From an uncultured Lachnospiraceae bacterium (GTDB lineage: Bacteria; Bacillota; Clostridia; Lachnospirales; Lachnospiraceae), in contig CANQEL010000005.1 in NCBI GenBank assembly GCA_947594855.1, positions 106,960-170,959 on the forward strand: a DNA stretch of 64,000 bases. Reading direction: 5' to 3'. Shown here in pieces: positions 1 through 8,886 of the stretch. Below the pieces are notes generated by a model that was not told the origin of the DNA, did not search any database, and saw only the letters and a program-made list of their open reading frames with translations. Position 1 is the first letter of the stretch. Every line of letters begins with the position of its first letter. A program made the translations under genes and the position numbers.

Positions 1-1108
1 GGACATAATAGACAGATCGGGCCATGCGTGTGGACTTATAGGAACCGTAGGGGCTTTCTGGAAAGATAATAAAGTAAAGACCGGACTTACCACACCGGAA
101 TCATATGTGATACATTCGCTGCTTAGGCAGATGGCAGACGATGGCTGTGATTATGTAGTTATGGAGGTATCGTCACAGGCAATTATGCTTGACCGAACCG
201 CAGGAATTGAATTTGATATTGCAATATTTATGAATTTTTCGCCTGACCATATAGGAAAAGGTGAACATTCTTCTCTGGAAGAATACAGAAAGTGTAAGCA
301 GAGGCTTTTTAAGCAGGCAAAGATTGGAATATTTAATGCCGATGATGAAGTCTGCGACTTATTTGTACGCCAGTCCGCATGTGAAAAAAATTATCTGTTT
401 GGCTCATATGGTGAAACCGATTTACATGTAGAAAATATAAAACAGTGGAGCAGCAAAGGCGTTCTTGGCGTATCCTACAGACTGTCTGGAATAATTGATG
501 CTGAAGTGGTACTTGAGATACCGGGCAGGTTTAATGTTTATAATTCAATGGCGTCAATATTTGCATGCTGTCTGCTTGGAATAGATACAGATACAATACT
601 TAAAGCATTAAAGCATGTAAGAATTCCGGGAAGGGTTGAGCTTATTCCGGTTTCAGATATGTTTTCTGTAATTGTGGATTATGCGCATAATGAAGTAAGT
701 ACAAGGAGTGTGCTTGAGACATTAAGGGAGTATAACCCGCCGCATATAATATGTGTATACGGCGCGGGCGGCAACCGTTCAAGGCTCAGGCGTTACGATA
801 TGGGAGAGGTGACCGGTGAGCTTGCGGATTTTTCTGTACTTACATGTGATAATCCCAGGGATGAAGAAATAAGCGATATTAATGAGGATATTAAAGCAGG
901 GCTTGCGAAGCATAACGGTAAATATATTGAGATAGAAGACAGAGTGGAAGCGATAGCGTATGCAATTGAACATGCGGCAGAGGGAGATATAATTCTTCTG
1001 TTAGGTAAAGGCCATGAAGATTATATGGAAATAAAAGGAGTTAAGTACCCATATAGTGAGCGCGAGGCAGTAATTAAAGCGTATGAGCTTGTCAAAGGAA
1101 GAAGATGA
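1..1108 (+). CDS. murE: UDP-N-acetylmuramyl-tripeptide synthetase MurE, 5' partial
   Basis: Mur ligase that adds the third amino acid to UDP-MurNAc-L-Ala-D-Glu in the cytoplasmic stage of peptidoglycan synthesis. The reading frame is open from base 2 to the TGA at 1106-1108, so the true start and the ATP-binding P-loop lie outside the window; the internal GTG at 107 is not the start. Seen in the remaining part: a GLIGT segment and TTPES just after the expected P-loop position, YVVMEVSSQA, the central-domain NxxxDHIG region, and the C-terminal-domain motif DNPR. DNPR is the established signature of meso-diaminopimelate-adding MurE, so a meso-DAP wall is inferred. rsmE starts 3 nt after the stop, so the two are probably cotranscribed. 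Confidence 0.93.
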   Translation, partial: DIIDRSGHACGLIGTVGAFWKDNKVKTGLTTPESYVIHSLLRQMADDGCDYVVMEVSSQAIMLDRTAGIEFDIAIFMNFSPDHIGKGEHSSLEEYRKCKQRLFKQAKIGIFNADDEVCDLFVRQSACEKNYLFGSYGETDLHVENIKQWSSKGVLGVSYRLSGIIDAEVVLEIPGRFNVYNSMASIFACCLLGIDTDTILKALKHVRIPGRVELIPVSDMFSVIVDYAHNEVSTRSVLETLREYNPPHIICVYGAGGNRSRLRRYDMGEVTGELADFSVLTCDNPRDEEISDINEDIKAGLAKHNGKYIEIEDRVEAIAYAIEHAAEGDIILLLGKGHEDYMEIKGVKYPYSEREAVIKAYELVKGRR

Positions 1109-1111
1109 CAT

Positions 1112-1852
1112 ATGAACAGATTTTATTTTGACAAATGTAACATGTATGATAACGTTATACGCATTGAAGGAAATGATGTTAATCATATAAAAAATGTACT
1201 TCGCATGAAACCGGGGGAGCATATAATATGCTGTGACGGCTGCTGTAATGATTATTATTGTGTTATAGATGGTATTACTTCTGACTGTGTGCTTGCCGGT
1301 ATAGAAAAAAAGGTAAGAAGCAGCGGGGAACTTAATACTAAGCTGTATCTTTTTCAGGCGCTTCCAAAACTTGATAAAATGGATTTTATTATTCAGAAAG
1401 CTGTTGAGCTTGGGGTATATGAGATTGTTCCCGTTGTGACTAAGCGATGTGTGGTTAAGATATCGGATAAAAATAAGCAGGAGAAAAAGCTTGCAAGGTG
1501 GAGGCTTATAGCTGAATCGGCAGCAAAGCAGTGCGGCCGGGGAATTATTCCTGATATAAAAGAGCCAATGGTTTTTACGAAAGCGGCAGAATATGCAAAA
1601 AAGCTGGAATATAATCTTTTCCCATATGAAAATGCAAAAGGAATGGAACATGCAAGAATGTGTATGAAAAAGGCTTCGGCTAATACTTCGGTAGGAGTAT
1701 TTATAGGACCTGAGGGCGGGTATGCAGATGAAGAGGCTGAAATGGCAAAAGATATGGGATTTAATATAGTATCGCTCGGAGACCGTATACTCCGTACAGA
1801 GACAGCAGGAATGACTGTTTTGTCAATACTGATGTTTCTAATATCAGAATAA
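1112..1852 (+). CDS. rsmE: 16S rRNA (uracil-1498-N3)-methyltransferase RsmE
   Basis: SPOUT-class methyltransferase that uses S-adenosylmethionine to methylate N3 of U1498 in 16S rRNA. The 246-aa length is normal for the family. The N-terminal PUA-like part includes the HIKNVLRMKPGE stretch (residues ~25-40). The C-terminal trefoil-knot SAM site is clear as IGPEGGY (around residue 196) and LGDRILRTETA (around residue 220). The gene sits 3 nt after murE and 13 nt before the cysteine desulfurase, in what looks like one operon. In many Firmicutes rsmE follows prmA; that partner is not seen here. Confidence 0.95.
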   Translation: MNRFYFDKCNMYDNVIRIEGNDVNHIKNVLRMKPGEHIICCDGCCNDYYCVIDGITSDCVLAGIEKKVRSSGELNTKLYLFQALPKLDKMDFIIQKAVELGVYEIVPVVTKRCVVKISDKNKQEKKLARWRLIAESAAKQCGRGIIPDIKEPMVFTKAAEYAKKLEYNLFPYENAKGMEHARMCMKKASANTSVGVFIGPEGGYADEEAEMAKDMGFNIVSLGDRILRTETAGMTVLSILMFLISE

Positions 1853-1865
1853 GGTGGTAAAAACA

Positions 1866-3029
1866 ATGCAGGCATATCTGGATAATGCTGCTACAACAAA
1901 GGTTATTCCCGAAGTAAGGGATATTATGCTTAAAGTAATGGAAACGGACTATGCCAATCCGTCTTCAAAACATACTAAAGGCATGGAAGCTGAGCAATAT
2001 ATATCTGATGCGCGGGAAATTATAGCAGGAACGCTTAAATGTGATTCGCATAATATTATATTTACATCCGGTGGTACGGAGGCGAATAATCAGGCTCTTA
2101 TAGGAACGGCGCTTGCACATTCAAGAAAAGGCAGGCATATAATATCTACCGTATTTGAACACGCTTCGGTGCATGAACCTCTTATATTTCTTGAGAAAAC
2201 CGGTTATGAAGTTACTTACCTGCCTGTGAATAAAGACGGCGGGATAGAAGTCGAAAAGCTGTGTGAAGAAATACGTGATGATACGATACTCATATCAGTT
2301 ATGCTTGTAAATAATGAAATAGGGAGCATATCTGATATAGAAAATCTTGTAAAAGCAGCAAAAGAGGTAAAACCTGACGTCGTTTTCCATGTAGATGCAA
2401 TTCAGGGATATGCCAAGGTTGGAATATACCCTGGAAAATGGAATGTAGATCTTATGTCTGTAAGCGGCCATAAGTTTCATGGACCAAAAGGAACGGGATT
2501 TTTATATGCGGCAGACAATGTGAAAATTAATCCGTACATATACGGCGGAGGACAGGAAAAGGGTATGCGCTCAGGAACGGAAAATGTTCCCGGAATAGCC
2601 GGTATGGGCAAGGCTGCTGAAATTATGCATAAAAATTATGCAGAGAATATTTCAAATATGAGAAAAATAAAACAGATACTTATAGATTCACTGCGAAACA
2701 TAGATGGAGCGCATATAAATGCAAACCCGACGTATTCGGCAGATACAGGTGCCCCACATATAGTCAGTGTTTCATTTGAAAATGTAAAAAGCGAGGTGCT
2801 TTTACATGCGCTTGCTGCCGATGGGGTATATGTATCGTCAGGCTCAGCATGTTCGTCAAACCATCCGGGGCTTAGCGGAACACTTAAGGCTATAGGGCTT
2901 AGCAGTAAGCTTGTGGATTCGACCATAAGATTATCATTATCATCGCTTAGCACACAGGATGAAGCGGTATATGCTGCAGATATGATAAAGAAACATATTC
3001 CGATATTACGGAAATTCAGAAGTTACTAA
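1866..3029 (+). CDS. Cysteine desulfurase (NifS/IscS family)
   Basis: PLP enzyme that takes sulfur from L-cysteine as a protein persulfide and hands it to acceptors. I chose the ATG at 1866 because the ribosome site AAGGTGG (1851-1857) is 8 nt upstream; the in-frame GTG at 1854 lies inside that site. The product is 387 aa. It has LDNAATTK at the N-terminus, the PLP lysine in SGHKFHGPKG (about residue 202) and the catalytic cysteine in SSGSACSS (about residue 328). thiI follows after 24 nt. Established biology pairs a NifS-like desulfurase with ThiI for 4-thiouridine in tRNA, so this is probably the dedicated sulfur donor for ThiI rather than the general Fe-S desulfurase. Confidence 0.94.
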   Translation: MQAYLDNAATTKVIPEVRDIMLKVMETDYANPSSKHTKGMEAEQYISDAREIIAGTLKCDSHNIIFTSGGTEANNQALIGTALAHSRKGRHIISTVFEHASVHEPLIFLEKTGYEVTYLPVNKDGGIEVEKLCEEIRDDTILISVMLVNNEIGSISDIENLVKAAKEVKPDVVFHVDAIQGYAKVGIYPGKWNVDLMSVSGHKFHGPKGTGFLYAADNVKINPYIYGGGQEKGMRSGTENVPGIAGMGKAAEIMHKNYAENISNMRKIKQILIDSLRNIDGAHINANPTYSADTGAPHIVSVSFENVKSEVLLHALAADGVYVSSGSACSSNHPGLSGTLKAIGLSSKLVDSTIRLSLSSLSTQDEAVYAADMIKKHIPILRKFRSY

Positions 3030-3053
3030 GATAGCGAAAGGCTGGAAATATAT

Positions 3054-4235
3054 ATGTATAAAGCATTTTTGATAAAATATTCAGAAATAGGAATTAAAGG
3101 TAAAAACAGATATGTGTTTGAAGATGCCCTGTGCAAAAATATAAGTGATGCCCTCAAGAAGGCGGAAGGCGATTTTAAAATATCAAAGGAGCAGGGCAGA
3201 ATATATATAGAAGCGCTTACCGTATATGATTACGACGAAGTAATATCAATATTGACAAAAGTGTTTGGAATTGCTGCAATATGCCCTGTTATGCTTGTAG
3301 ATGATAAAGAATGGGAAAGCGTATGCGCAGCGGCGGTATCGCATGTAAAAAAGCGTTATGAGGACAGGAATTTTACATTCAAAGTAGAGGCAAAGCGTGG
3401 AGATAAAAATTACCCATATACCTCACCTGAGATAGGAAGCAGGCTTGGGGAGGTCCTTATCAATACATTCCCTGAGATGAAGGTCGACGTACATTCACCG
3501 CAGGTAAGGATTACCGTAGAAGTAAGGTCTAAAGTATATATCTATTCAGAGAGTATAAAAGGGCTTAACGGGATGCCGGTAGGTACAAGCGGAAAAGCAA
3601 TGCTTCTTTTGTCGGGCGGTATAGACAGCCCTGTTGCAGGATATATGATTGCAAAAAGGGGTGTAAAACTTGCAGCCGTGTATTTCCATGCGCCGCCTTA
3701 TACAAGTGAACGCGCCAAAAAGAAAGTCGTAAGCCTTGCAAAGAAAATTGCGGTATATGCAGGAAGCATACGCCTGTATACAATTAATTTTACTGAAATA
3801 CAGATGGCAATATATGAAAAATGTCCACATGATGAGCTTACAATTATTATGCGCAGATATATGATGAGAATTGCAGAGGAGCTTGCAAAGAGGGAAGAAT
3901 GTCTTGGACTTATTACCGGAGAAAGTATAGGTCAGGTAGCCAGCCAGACGATGCACAGCCTTCTTTGTACCAATGACGTATGTACTCTTCCAGTATATAG
4001 GCCTCTTATTGCATTTGATAAGCAGGATATAGTTGAAATATCCCAGAAGATAGATACGTTTGAAACTTCAATACTTCCATACGAGGACTGCTGTACTATA
4101 TTTGTTGCAAAACATCCTGTTACAAAACCGAATCTTAATGTTATCAGAAAGTCGGAGACAAAACTTGAGGAAATAATAGATGATATGATTCAGCGTGCTT
4201 ATGATACTATGGAAATAGAAGATATGGAAATATAG
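3054..4235 (+). CDS. thiI: tRNA 4-thiouridine sulfurtransferase ThiI
   Basis: Adenylates and thiolates U8 of tRNA. The 393-aa protein has an N-terminal ferredoxin-like/THUMP region (residues ~1-165) and a PP-loop ATP pyrophosphatase domain with LLLSGGIDSP at about residue 183. It ends without the C-terminal rhodanese domain of the E. coli enzyme, as in most Firmicutes, where sulfur is passed directly from the neighbouring desulfurase. GESIGQVASQT and YEDCCTIF are typical of the ThiI catalytic half. Last gene of the murE-rsmE-desulfurase-thiI run; a hairpin-rich stretch follows. Confidence 0.95.
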   Translation: MYKAFLIKYSEIGIKGKNRYVFEDALCKNISDALKKAEGDFKISKEQGRIYIEALTVYDYDEVISILTKVFGIAAICPVMLVDDKEWESVCAAAVSHVKKRYEDRNFTFKVEAKRGDKNYPYTSPEIGSRLGEVLINTFPEMKVDVHSPQVRITVEVRSKVYIYSESIKGLNGMPVGTSGKAMLLLSGGIDSPVAGYMIAKRGVKLAAVYFHAPPYTSERAKKKVVSLAKKIAVYAGSIRLYTINFTEIQMAIYEKCPHDELTIIMRRYMMRIAEELAKREECLGLITGESIGQVASQTMHSLLCTNDVCTLPVYRPLIAFDKQDIVEISQKIDTFETSILPYEDCCTIFVAKHPVTKPNLNVIRKSETKLEEIIDDMIQRAYDTMEIEDMEI

Positions 4236-4253
4236 GAAATGCGGATATGAAGA

Positions 4254-4330
4254 TAATATAAGAGAGCTGATATCGAATGTGTATGTATGCTGTCAGCAGT
4301 AATCCGAAACCAACTCTCTATATTTTGTCC
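4254..4330. terminator. Possible terminator between convergent thiI and HPr-like gene
   Basis: An ATAT-AGAGAG arm near 4254-4266 (one bulged A) can pair with CTCTCTATAT near 4315-4324, followed by TTTTG. The large loop holds a second short stem, GCTGA with TCAGC. It lies between convergent thiI and the HPr-like gene. The long loop and weak stem make this tentative. Confidence 0.4.
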
Positions 4331-4354
4331 GCTGCGTATTAATGATTAGATAAA

Positions 4355-4588
4355 TTAATTGATGATATATGGCTCAAGCATCTTCAGGACTTCGTTAATG
4401 TTGTCTTCACTGTGAATGCTCAAATCAATATCTTTTGAGAGGTCAAGACTGAATATGCCCATTATGGATTTTGCATCAATAACGTATCTTCCTGATATCA
4501 GGTCAAAATCGCAATCAAATTTGGCAACATCATTGACAAAAGATTTAACCTTATCGATAGAGTTTAAAGAAATTTTAACAGTAGTCAT
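4355..4588 (-). CDS. HPr-fold protein lacking the phosphorylated histidine
   Basis: A 77-aa protein with the length and pattern of the PTS phosphocarrier HPr. The conserved segment AKSIMGIFSLDL (about residues 39-50) matches the HPr Ser-46 helix, where KSIMG(V)MSL is typical. The N-terminal active-site loop, normally GIHARPA with His-15, is replaced by a sequence without histidine, so phosphotransfer from Enzyme I is not expected. Start is set by AGGAGGT just upstream (4592-4599 on the complement). Many Lachnospiraceae carry such small HPr-domain paralogues of unknown role. It is a single-gene unit divergent from mtaB. Confidence 0.8.
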   Translation of the reverse strand: MTTVKISLNSIDKVKSFVNDVAKFDCDFDLISGRYVIDAKSIMGIFSLDLSKDIDLSIHSEDNINEVLKMLEPYIIN

Positions 4589-4622
4589 AATAGTACCTCC
4601 TATATAATTTTTATATGTACTT

Positions 4623-4653
4623 ATAATAGTAGCACATAAAGTATAAAAGTCAA
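4623..4653 (-). promoter_or_regulatory. Candidate sigma-A promoter of the HPr-like gene
   Basis: On the complement, TTGACT (4648-4653) is followed 16 bp later by TACTAT (4626-4631); a better-looking TATTAT (4623-4628) has a 19-bp spacer. Both would start transcription about 30 nt before the HPr-like start codon. Confidence 0.45.
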
Positions 4654-4681
4654 TAAAATTTTTGAAAAGTTAGGAGTTGTT

Positions 4682-6046
4682 TTGTGTAAAATGAATGTAA
4701 AAAACAACTGTATTGCATTTATGACACTTGGATGTAAGGTAAATCAGTATGAGACCGGAAAACTTATAGGGCAGTTTGAAAATGCAGGTTTTAAAATTGT
4801 TCCATTCGATACGGAAGCAGATATATATGTGGTGAATACATGTACGGTAACCAATATTGCAGACCGTAAGTCAAGAAAGATGCTCCACCGGGCAAAACGT
4901 CTTAATGATAAAGCGGTGGTAGTTGCGCTTGGATGTATGGCAGAGGCAGATGCAAATGCTCTTAAAGAGGATAACAGCATTGATTTGGTAATAGGTAACA
5001 GTGATAAAGCAGATGCTTTTAATATAATTATGAAATATATAGAAGCTCTGAATGAAAATACGGATATTACAGCAACGGATAAAAGTTGTGGAAGTAACAG
5101 CGGTATTTTCAGAGAACATACGCGCGCATATATTAAGGTACAGGATGGCTGTAACCAGTTCTGTACTTACTGCAGGATTCCATATGTACGGGGCAGGCTT
5201 AAAAGCAGGAGTATGCATGACGTGTATGATGAAGCGTGTGAACTTGCCAAAAAAGGTTACAGGGAGATTGTTATAACAGGAATACACTTATCATCCTACG
5301 GTGTGGATATGACAGATTGCAAAAGCTTCATAGAACTTCGCGGGAAGCCGTTATATGAGCTTATATTAAAACTTTCTGGCATACAGGGCATAGACAGGAT
5401 AAGGCTTGGTTCACTTGAACCCCGTATAATAACTGAAGAGTTTGCAGGCAGTATTTCAAAGATAAATAAACTCTGTCCGCATTTCCATCTGTCGCTCCAA
5501 AGTGGGTGTGATTCCACTCTTTCACGAATGAAAAGAAAATATACGACTAAAGAGTATAATAATGCGGTAGATTTACTGAGAAAATATTATGTAATGCCGG
5601 CTGTGACGACTGATATTATTGTAGGATTTCCGGGTGAAACGGATGAAGAGTTTGAAACAAGCTTAAGATATGCTAAGACGATAGGTTTTTCTTCTATGCA
5701 TGTGTTTAAGTACTCTAAAAGGGATGGTACGGTTGCTGCAGGTATGAACGGACAGATAAATGAGAATATTAAAAATAAGAGAGCGGCAGAAATGGCGGAA
5801 ATGGCAGACTGCCTTATGAAAGAATATGAGAAGAATTTTATCGGACATAATGAGGAGTGCCTTGTTGAAGAAGTTATATATATTGACGGCAGGAGATATT
5901 ATTCAGGACATAATGAAAGATACATAAAACTGGTGTTTGAATGTGATACGAGGGAAGATGTATTTGTGAATGAAATTGTAAGCGTTGTGCCGCAAAAAAT
6001 ATATGATGACGGAACAATGCTGTGCAGTTATAAAAAACCTTGCTAA
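4682..6046 (+). CDS. mtaB: tRNA ms2t6A37 methylthiotransferase MtaB
   Basis: Radical-SAM methylthiotransferase that converts t6A37 to ms2t6A37 in ANN-decoding tRNAs. The 454-aa protein has the N-terminal UPF0004 domain (TLGCKVNQYE, NTCTVTN and ALGCMAE, the three cysteines of the auxiliary cluster), the radical-SAM CxxxCxxC as CNQFCTYC near residue 155, the SLQSG segment, and a C-terminal TRAM-like region. GCKVNQYE separates MtaB from MiaB and RimO. I chose TTG at 4682 because AGGAG (4672-4676) is 5 nt upstream; the ATG at 4691 would have a 14-nt spacer. An IreB-like gene follows after 62 nt. Confidence 0.92.
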   Translation: MCKMNVKNNCIAFMTLGCKVNQYETGKLIGQFENAGFKIVPFDTEADIYVVNTCTVTNIADRKSRKMLHRAKRLNDKAVVVALGCMAEADANALKEDNSIDLVIGNSDKADAFNIIMKYIEALNENTDITATDKSCGSNSGIFREHTRAYIKVQDGCNQFCTYCRIPYVRGRLKSRSMHDVYDEACELAKKGYREIVITGIHLSSYGVDMTDCKSFIELRGKPLYELILKLSGIQGIDRIRLGSLEPRIITEEFAGSISKINKLCPHFHLSLQSGCDSTLSRMKRKYTTKEYNNAVDLLRKYYVMPAVTTDIIVGFPGETDEEFETSLRYAKTIGFSSMHVFKYSKRDGTVAAGMNGQINENIKNKRAAEMAEMADCLMKEYEKNFIGHNEECLVEEVIYIDGRRYYSGHNERYIKLVFECDTREDVFVNEIVSVVPQKIYDDGTMLCSYKKPC

Positions 6047-6108
6047 ATTCAGTGCAATATATTAATATATAATACAGGAACCGCTATGTTATAAGGAAGT
6101 GATAAATA

Positions 6109-6375
6109 GTGCAGGAAATTCATAATACACAGTTTATTAAAGTACAGAGAAAACAGGAGTATCAGGTATCGGATGTTATTGAATCCGTATACGAGGCGTT
6201 AAAAGAAAAAGGATACAATCCGGTAAGCCAGATTGTAGGTTATATTATGTCAGGTGATCCGACATATATAACAAGCCATAATGGCGCCAGAAGTCTAATC
6301 ATGCGTGCCGAGCGTGACGAGATTATTGAGATGCTTCTGGAGCACTATATTAAAAATGAGCTTGAAAGCGAATAA
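6109..6375 (+). CDS. IreB-family regulatory protein (UPF0297)
   Basis: An 88-aa protein of the IreB/YrzL family. Family hallmarks seen: an early T followed by FxxxxQ, DVIESVYEALKEKGYNP, QIVGYIMSGDPTYITSHN, ARSLI and ERDEIIEMLLEHYI. In Enterococcus IreB is a small phosphoprotein target of the Ser/Thr kinase IreK and affects cephalosporin resistance; that role is carried over only by homology. GTG start at 6109 with AAGGAAG (6093-6099) upstream. ruvX begins 4 nt after the stop, the usual clostridial IreB-RuvX pairing. Confidence 0.93.
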   Translation: MQEIHNTQFIKVQRKQEYQVSDVIESVYEALKEKGYNPVSQIVGYIMSGDPTYITSHNGARSLIMRAERDEIIEMLLEHYIKNELESE

Positions 6376-6379
6376 TAAA

Positions 6380-6802
6380 ATGAGAGTACTGGGTCTTGAT
6401 TATGGTGCCAAAACTGTGGGGGTTGCTGTCAGTGACGAGCTTATGATGACTGCACAGGCGCTTGAAACCATTCCGCGTGACAGGGAAAATAAAATAAGAC
6501 ATACGCTTGCAAGGATAAAGGATATATGTGATAAATATGATGTAGAAAAGATAGTGCTGGGTTATCCTAAAAATATGGATAATTCAATTGGGGAGCAGGC
6601 AGTTAAGACAGAACTCTTTATGGCTGAGCTTAAAAAACGCACGGGACTGGAAGTTATACTGTGGGATGAGAGGCTTACGTCGGTTTCTGCATCAAAAATT
6701 CTTGATGAGGGCGGAGTAAAGGGACAATATGAACGAAAGAAGGTCATTGATAAGATTGCGGCGGCAATTATTCTTGAGAACTACCTTAGCAGCCTGAAAT
6801 AA
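6380..6802 (+). CDS. ruvX: Putative pre-16S rRNA nuclease / Holliday junction resolvase-like RuvX (YqgF)
   Basis: RNase-H-fold protein of 140 aa. The YqgF family is linked to 16S rRNA 5'-end maturation and, in some bacteria, to Holliday junction resolution. Motifs: GLDYGAKTVGVAVSD at the N-terminus (first acidic residue), VLGYPKNMDNS mid-protein and WDERLTSVSA near residue 95 with the second acidic pair. Start fixed at ATG 6380 directly before MRVLGLDYG; the same frame is open further upstream, over the end of the ireB-like gene, but that overlap is not credible. Confidence 0.92.
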   Translation: MRVLGLDYGAKTVGVAVSDELMMTAQALETIPRDRENKIRHTLARIKDICDKYDVEKIVLGYPKNMDNSIGEQAVKTELFMAELKKRTGLEVILWDERLTSVSASKILDEGGVKGQYERKKVIDKIAAAIILENYLSSLK

Positions 6803-6821
6803 ATGTAATGGAGGATATGAT

Positions 6822-7082
6822 ATGTTTGATACAATAACGGTATATAATGATGACGGAGAAGAAGCAGAGTTTTATGTACTTGAGCAGACGCAGATTAATG
6901 GTTCAACATATCTTCTTGCTACTGAGGATGAATATGGCGATGAAGCGGAAGCGTGGGTATTTAAACAGGTAGGAACGGATGAAAATGAAGTATATTATGA
7001 AACGATAGATGATGAAGATGAGCTTGAAGCAGTTGCGGGTGTATTTGAAGAACTTTTGGAAGACTATGATATTGAATTATAA
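6822..7082 (+). CDS. DUF1292 (YrzB-like) acidic protein
   Basis: An 86-aa, very acidic protein with the DUF1292 pattern: TVYNDDGEEAEFYVLEQ, a central YLLATEDE and a C-terminal acidic helix. The function is unknown. The ireB-ruvX-DUF1292 order is widely conserved in Firmicutes and is the main support for a real gene. Ribosome site GGAGG lies about 10 nt before the ATG. A 114-nt gap separates it from rnj. Confidence 0.9.
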   Translation: MFDTITVYNDDGEEAEFYVLEQTQINGSTYLLATEDEYGDEAEAWVFKQVGTDENEVYYETIDDEDELEAVAGVFEELLEDYDIEL

Positions 7083-7196
7083 TTAAAATTATTAAAATAA
7101 AACACATCGAAATATATCTGATTTGCCTCAATGTACTAAAAGTTATTGTGGGAATTGGATTTAGTGCGGTGTGAATATTTATGCGGAGGTGTTTTT

Positions 7197-8867
7197 TTGA
7201 AAATAAAAAAAGAATCAGGAAAGTCGGTTAAAATCATTCCGCTTGGAGGACTTGAACAGATAGGAATGAACATTACGGCTTTTGAAACTGAGTCTGCCAT
7301 TATTGTTGTGGACTGTGGTTTGTCATTTCCTGATGATGATATGTTAGGAATTGATATGGTAATACCTGACGTTACTTATCTGAAGGATAATATTGAAAAA
7401 GTGAAAGGATTTATAATTACGCATGGGCATGAGGATCATATAGGCGCCCTGCCATATGTAATTAAAGAAATAAATGCGCCTATATATGCTACTAAGCTTA
7501 CAATGGGAATCATAGAGAATAAATTCCGTGAGCATGGAATTATGAATATTGTAAGAAGGAAAGTTATATCTTATGGGCAGTCAATTAATCTTGGAGATTT
7601 CAGAATTGAGTTTGTAAGGACAAATCATAGTATAGCTGATGCGGCTGCGCTTGCAATTACTACACCGGCAGGCATACTTTTCCACACAGGGGATTTTAAG
7701 ATTGATTATACGCCTGTATTTGGTGAAATGATAGATTTGCAGAGAATTGCAGAAATAGGTAAAAAGGGAGTGCTTGCTCTTTTATGTGACAGTACCAATA
7801 TAATGAAACCCGGATTTACAATGTCAGAACGAACTGTTGGAAGGACATTTGACGCTATTTTTGCAGATCAGAGTGATAACAGAATTATAGTAGCTACATT
7901 TGCATCTAACGTGGACCGTGTACAGCAGATTATTAATTCTGCAAAAAGATATAACAGGAAGGTTGTCATAGAAGGCAGGAGCATGATAAATATTATCAGT
8001 ACTGCAATAGAGCTGGGGTATCTTGATGTTCCGGATTCAATTATAATAGATATTGAAGAGCTTAAAAACTATACTGATGACCAGATAGTTATTATAACTA
8101 CGGGAAGCCAGGGAGAGGCTATGGCTGCGCTTTCAAGAATGGCTGCATCCATACACAAAAAACTTTATATAAAACCCGGTGACACTGTAATATTCAGTTC
8201 AACTCCTATACCCGGAAATGAAAAATCGGTATCTAAAGTTATTAATGAGCTTTCACAGCTTGGCGCTAATGTAATTGTCCAGGATACCCATGTATCAGGG
8301 CATGCGTGTCAGGAGGAAGTAAAACTTATATATGCTCTTACAAAACCTAAATATGCGGTACCGGTGCACGGAGAATACAGGCATCTTAAAGTACATGCCC
8401 AGCTTGCAAAGGAAATGGGCGTTGCAAAAGAGAATGTGTTTATACTTGAATCCGGAAATGTGCTTGAGCTTAATGAAGAAAAAGGAAAGATTGTTGATAA
8501 CGTACCTGCAGGCGGAGTGCTGGTTGACGGGCTTGGAGTAGGTGACGTTGGAAATATAGTACTTCGTGACAGACAGCTTTTATCTGAGAATGGTCTTATA
8601 ATTATAGTTGTGACACTTGAAAAAGGAAGTAATCAGGTGCTTGCAGGACCTGATATAGTTTCAAGGGGCTTTGTGTATGTAAGGGAATCGGAAAACCTTA
8701 TGGAGGAAGCCAGGGAAGTTGTGGATATAGTAATAGACAAATGTCTGGGCAACAACATAACTGACTGGGGCAAGATAAAAGTTGAAATAAGGGATACGCT
8801 TGGTGATTTTATACGAAGGAAAACAATGCGTAACCCGATGATACTGCCAATCATAATGGAATGTTAG
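7197..8867 (+). CDS. rnj: Ribonuclease J
   Basis: Metallo-beta-lactamase/beta-CASP nuclease with 5'-3' exo- and endonuclease activity in mRNA decay and rRNA processing. The 556-aa length is typical. Metal ligands: THGHEDHIGA near residue 75, TNHSIAD, and HTGDFKID; beta-CASP motifs include TTGSQGE and HVSGHA. I set the start at TTG 7197, six nt after GGAGGT (7185-7190); the frame is open upstream to a GTG at 7146 that has no ribosome site. A single rnj copy is visible here; whether a paralogue exists elsewhere is unknown. Confidence 0.94.
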   Translation: MKIKKESGKSVKIIPLGGLEQIGMNITAFETESAIIVVDCGLSFPDDDMLGIDMVIPDVTYLKDNIEKVKGFIITHGHEDHIGALPYVIKEINAPIYATKLTMGIIENKFREHGIMNIVRRKVISYGQSINLGDFRIEFVRTNHSIADAAALAITTPAGILFHTGDFKIDYTPVFGEMIDLQRIAEIGKKGVLALLCDSTNIMKPGFTMSERTVGRTFDAIFADQSDNRIIVATFASNVDRVQQIINSAKRYNRKVVIEGRSMINIISTAIELGYLDVPDSIIIDIEELKNYTDDQIVIITTGSQGEAMAALSRMAASIHKKLYIKPGDTVIFSSTPIPGNEKSVSKVINELSQLGANVIVQDTHVSGHACQEEVKLIYALTKPKYAVPVHGEYRHLKVHAQLAKEMGVAKENVFILESGNVLELNEEKGKIVDNVPAGGVLVDGLGVGDVGNIVLRDRQLLSENGLIIIVVTLEKGSNQVLAGPDIVSRGFVYVRESENLMEEAREVVDIVIDKCLGNNITDWGKIKVEIRDTLGDFIRRKTMRNPMILPIIMEC

Positions 8868-8886
8868 TAATAAAAGAGGTGTAAGC

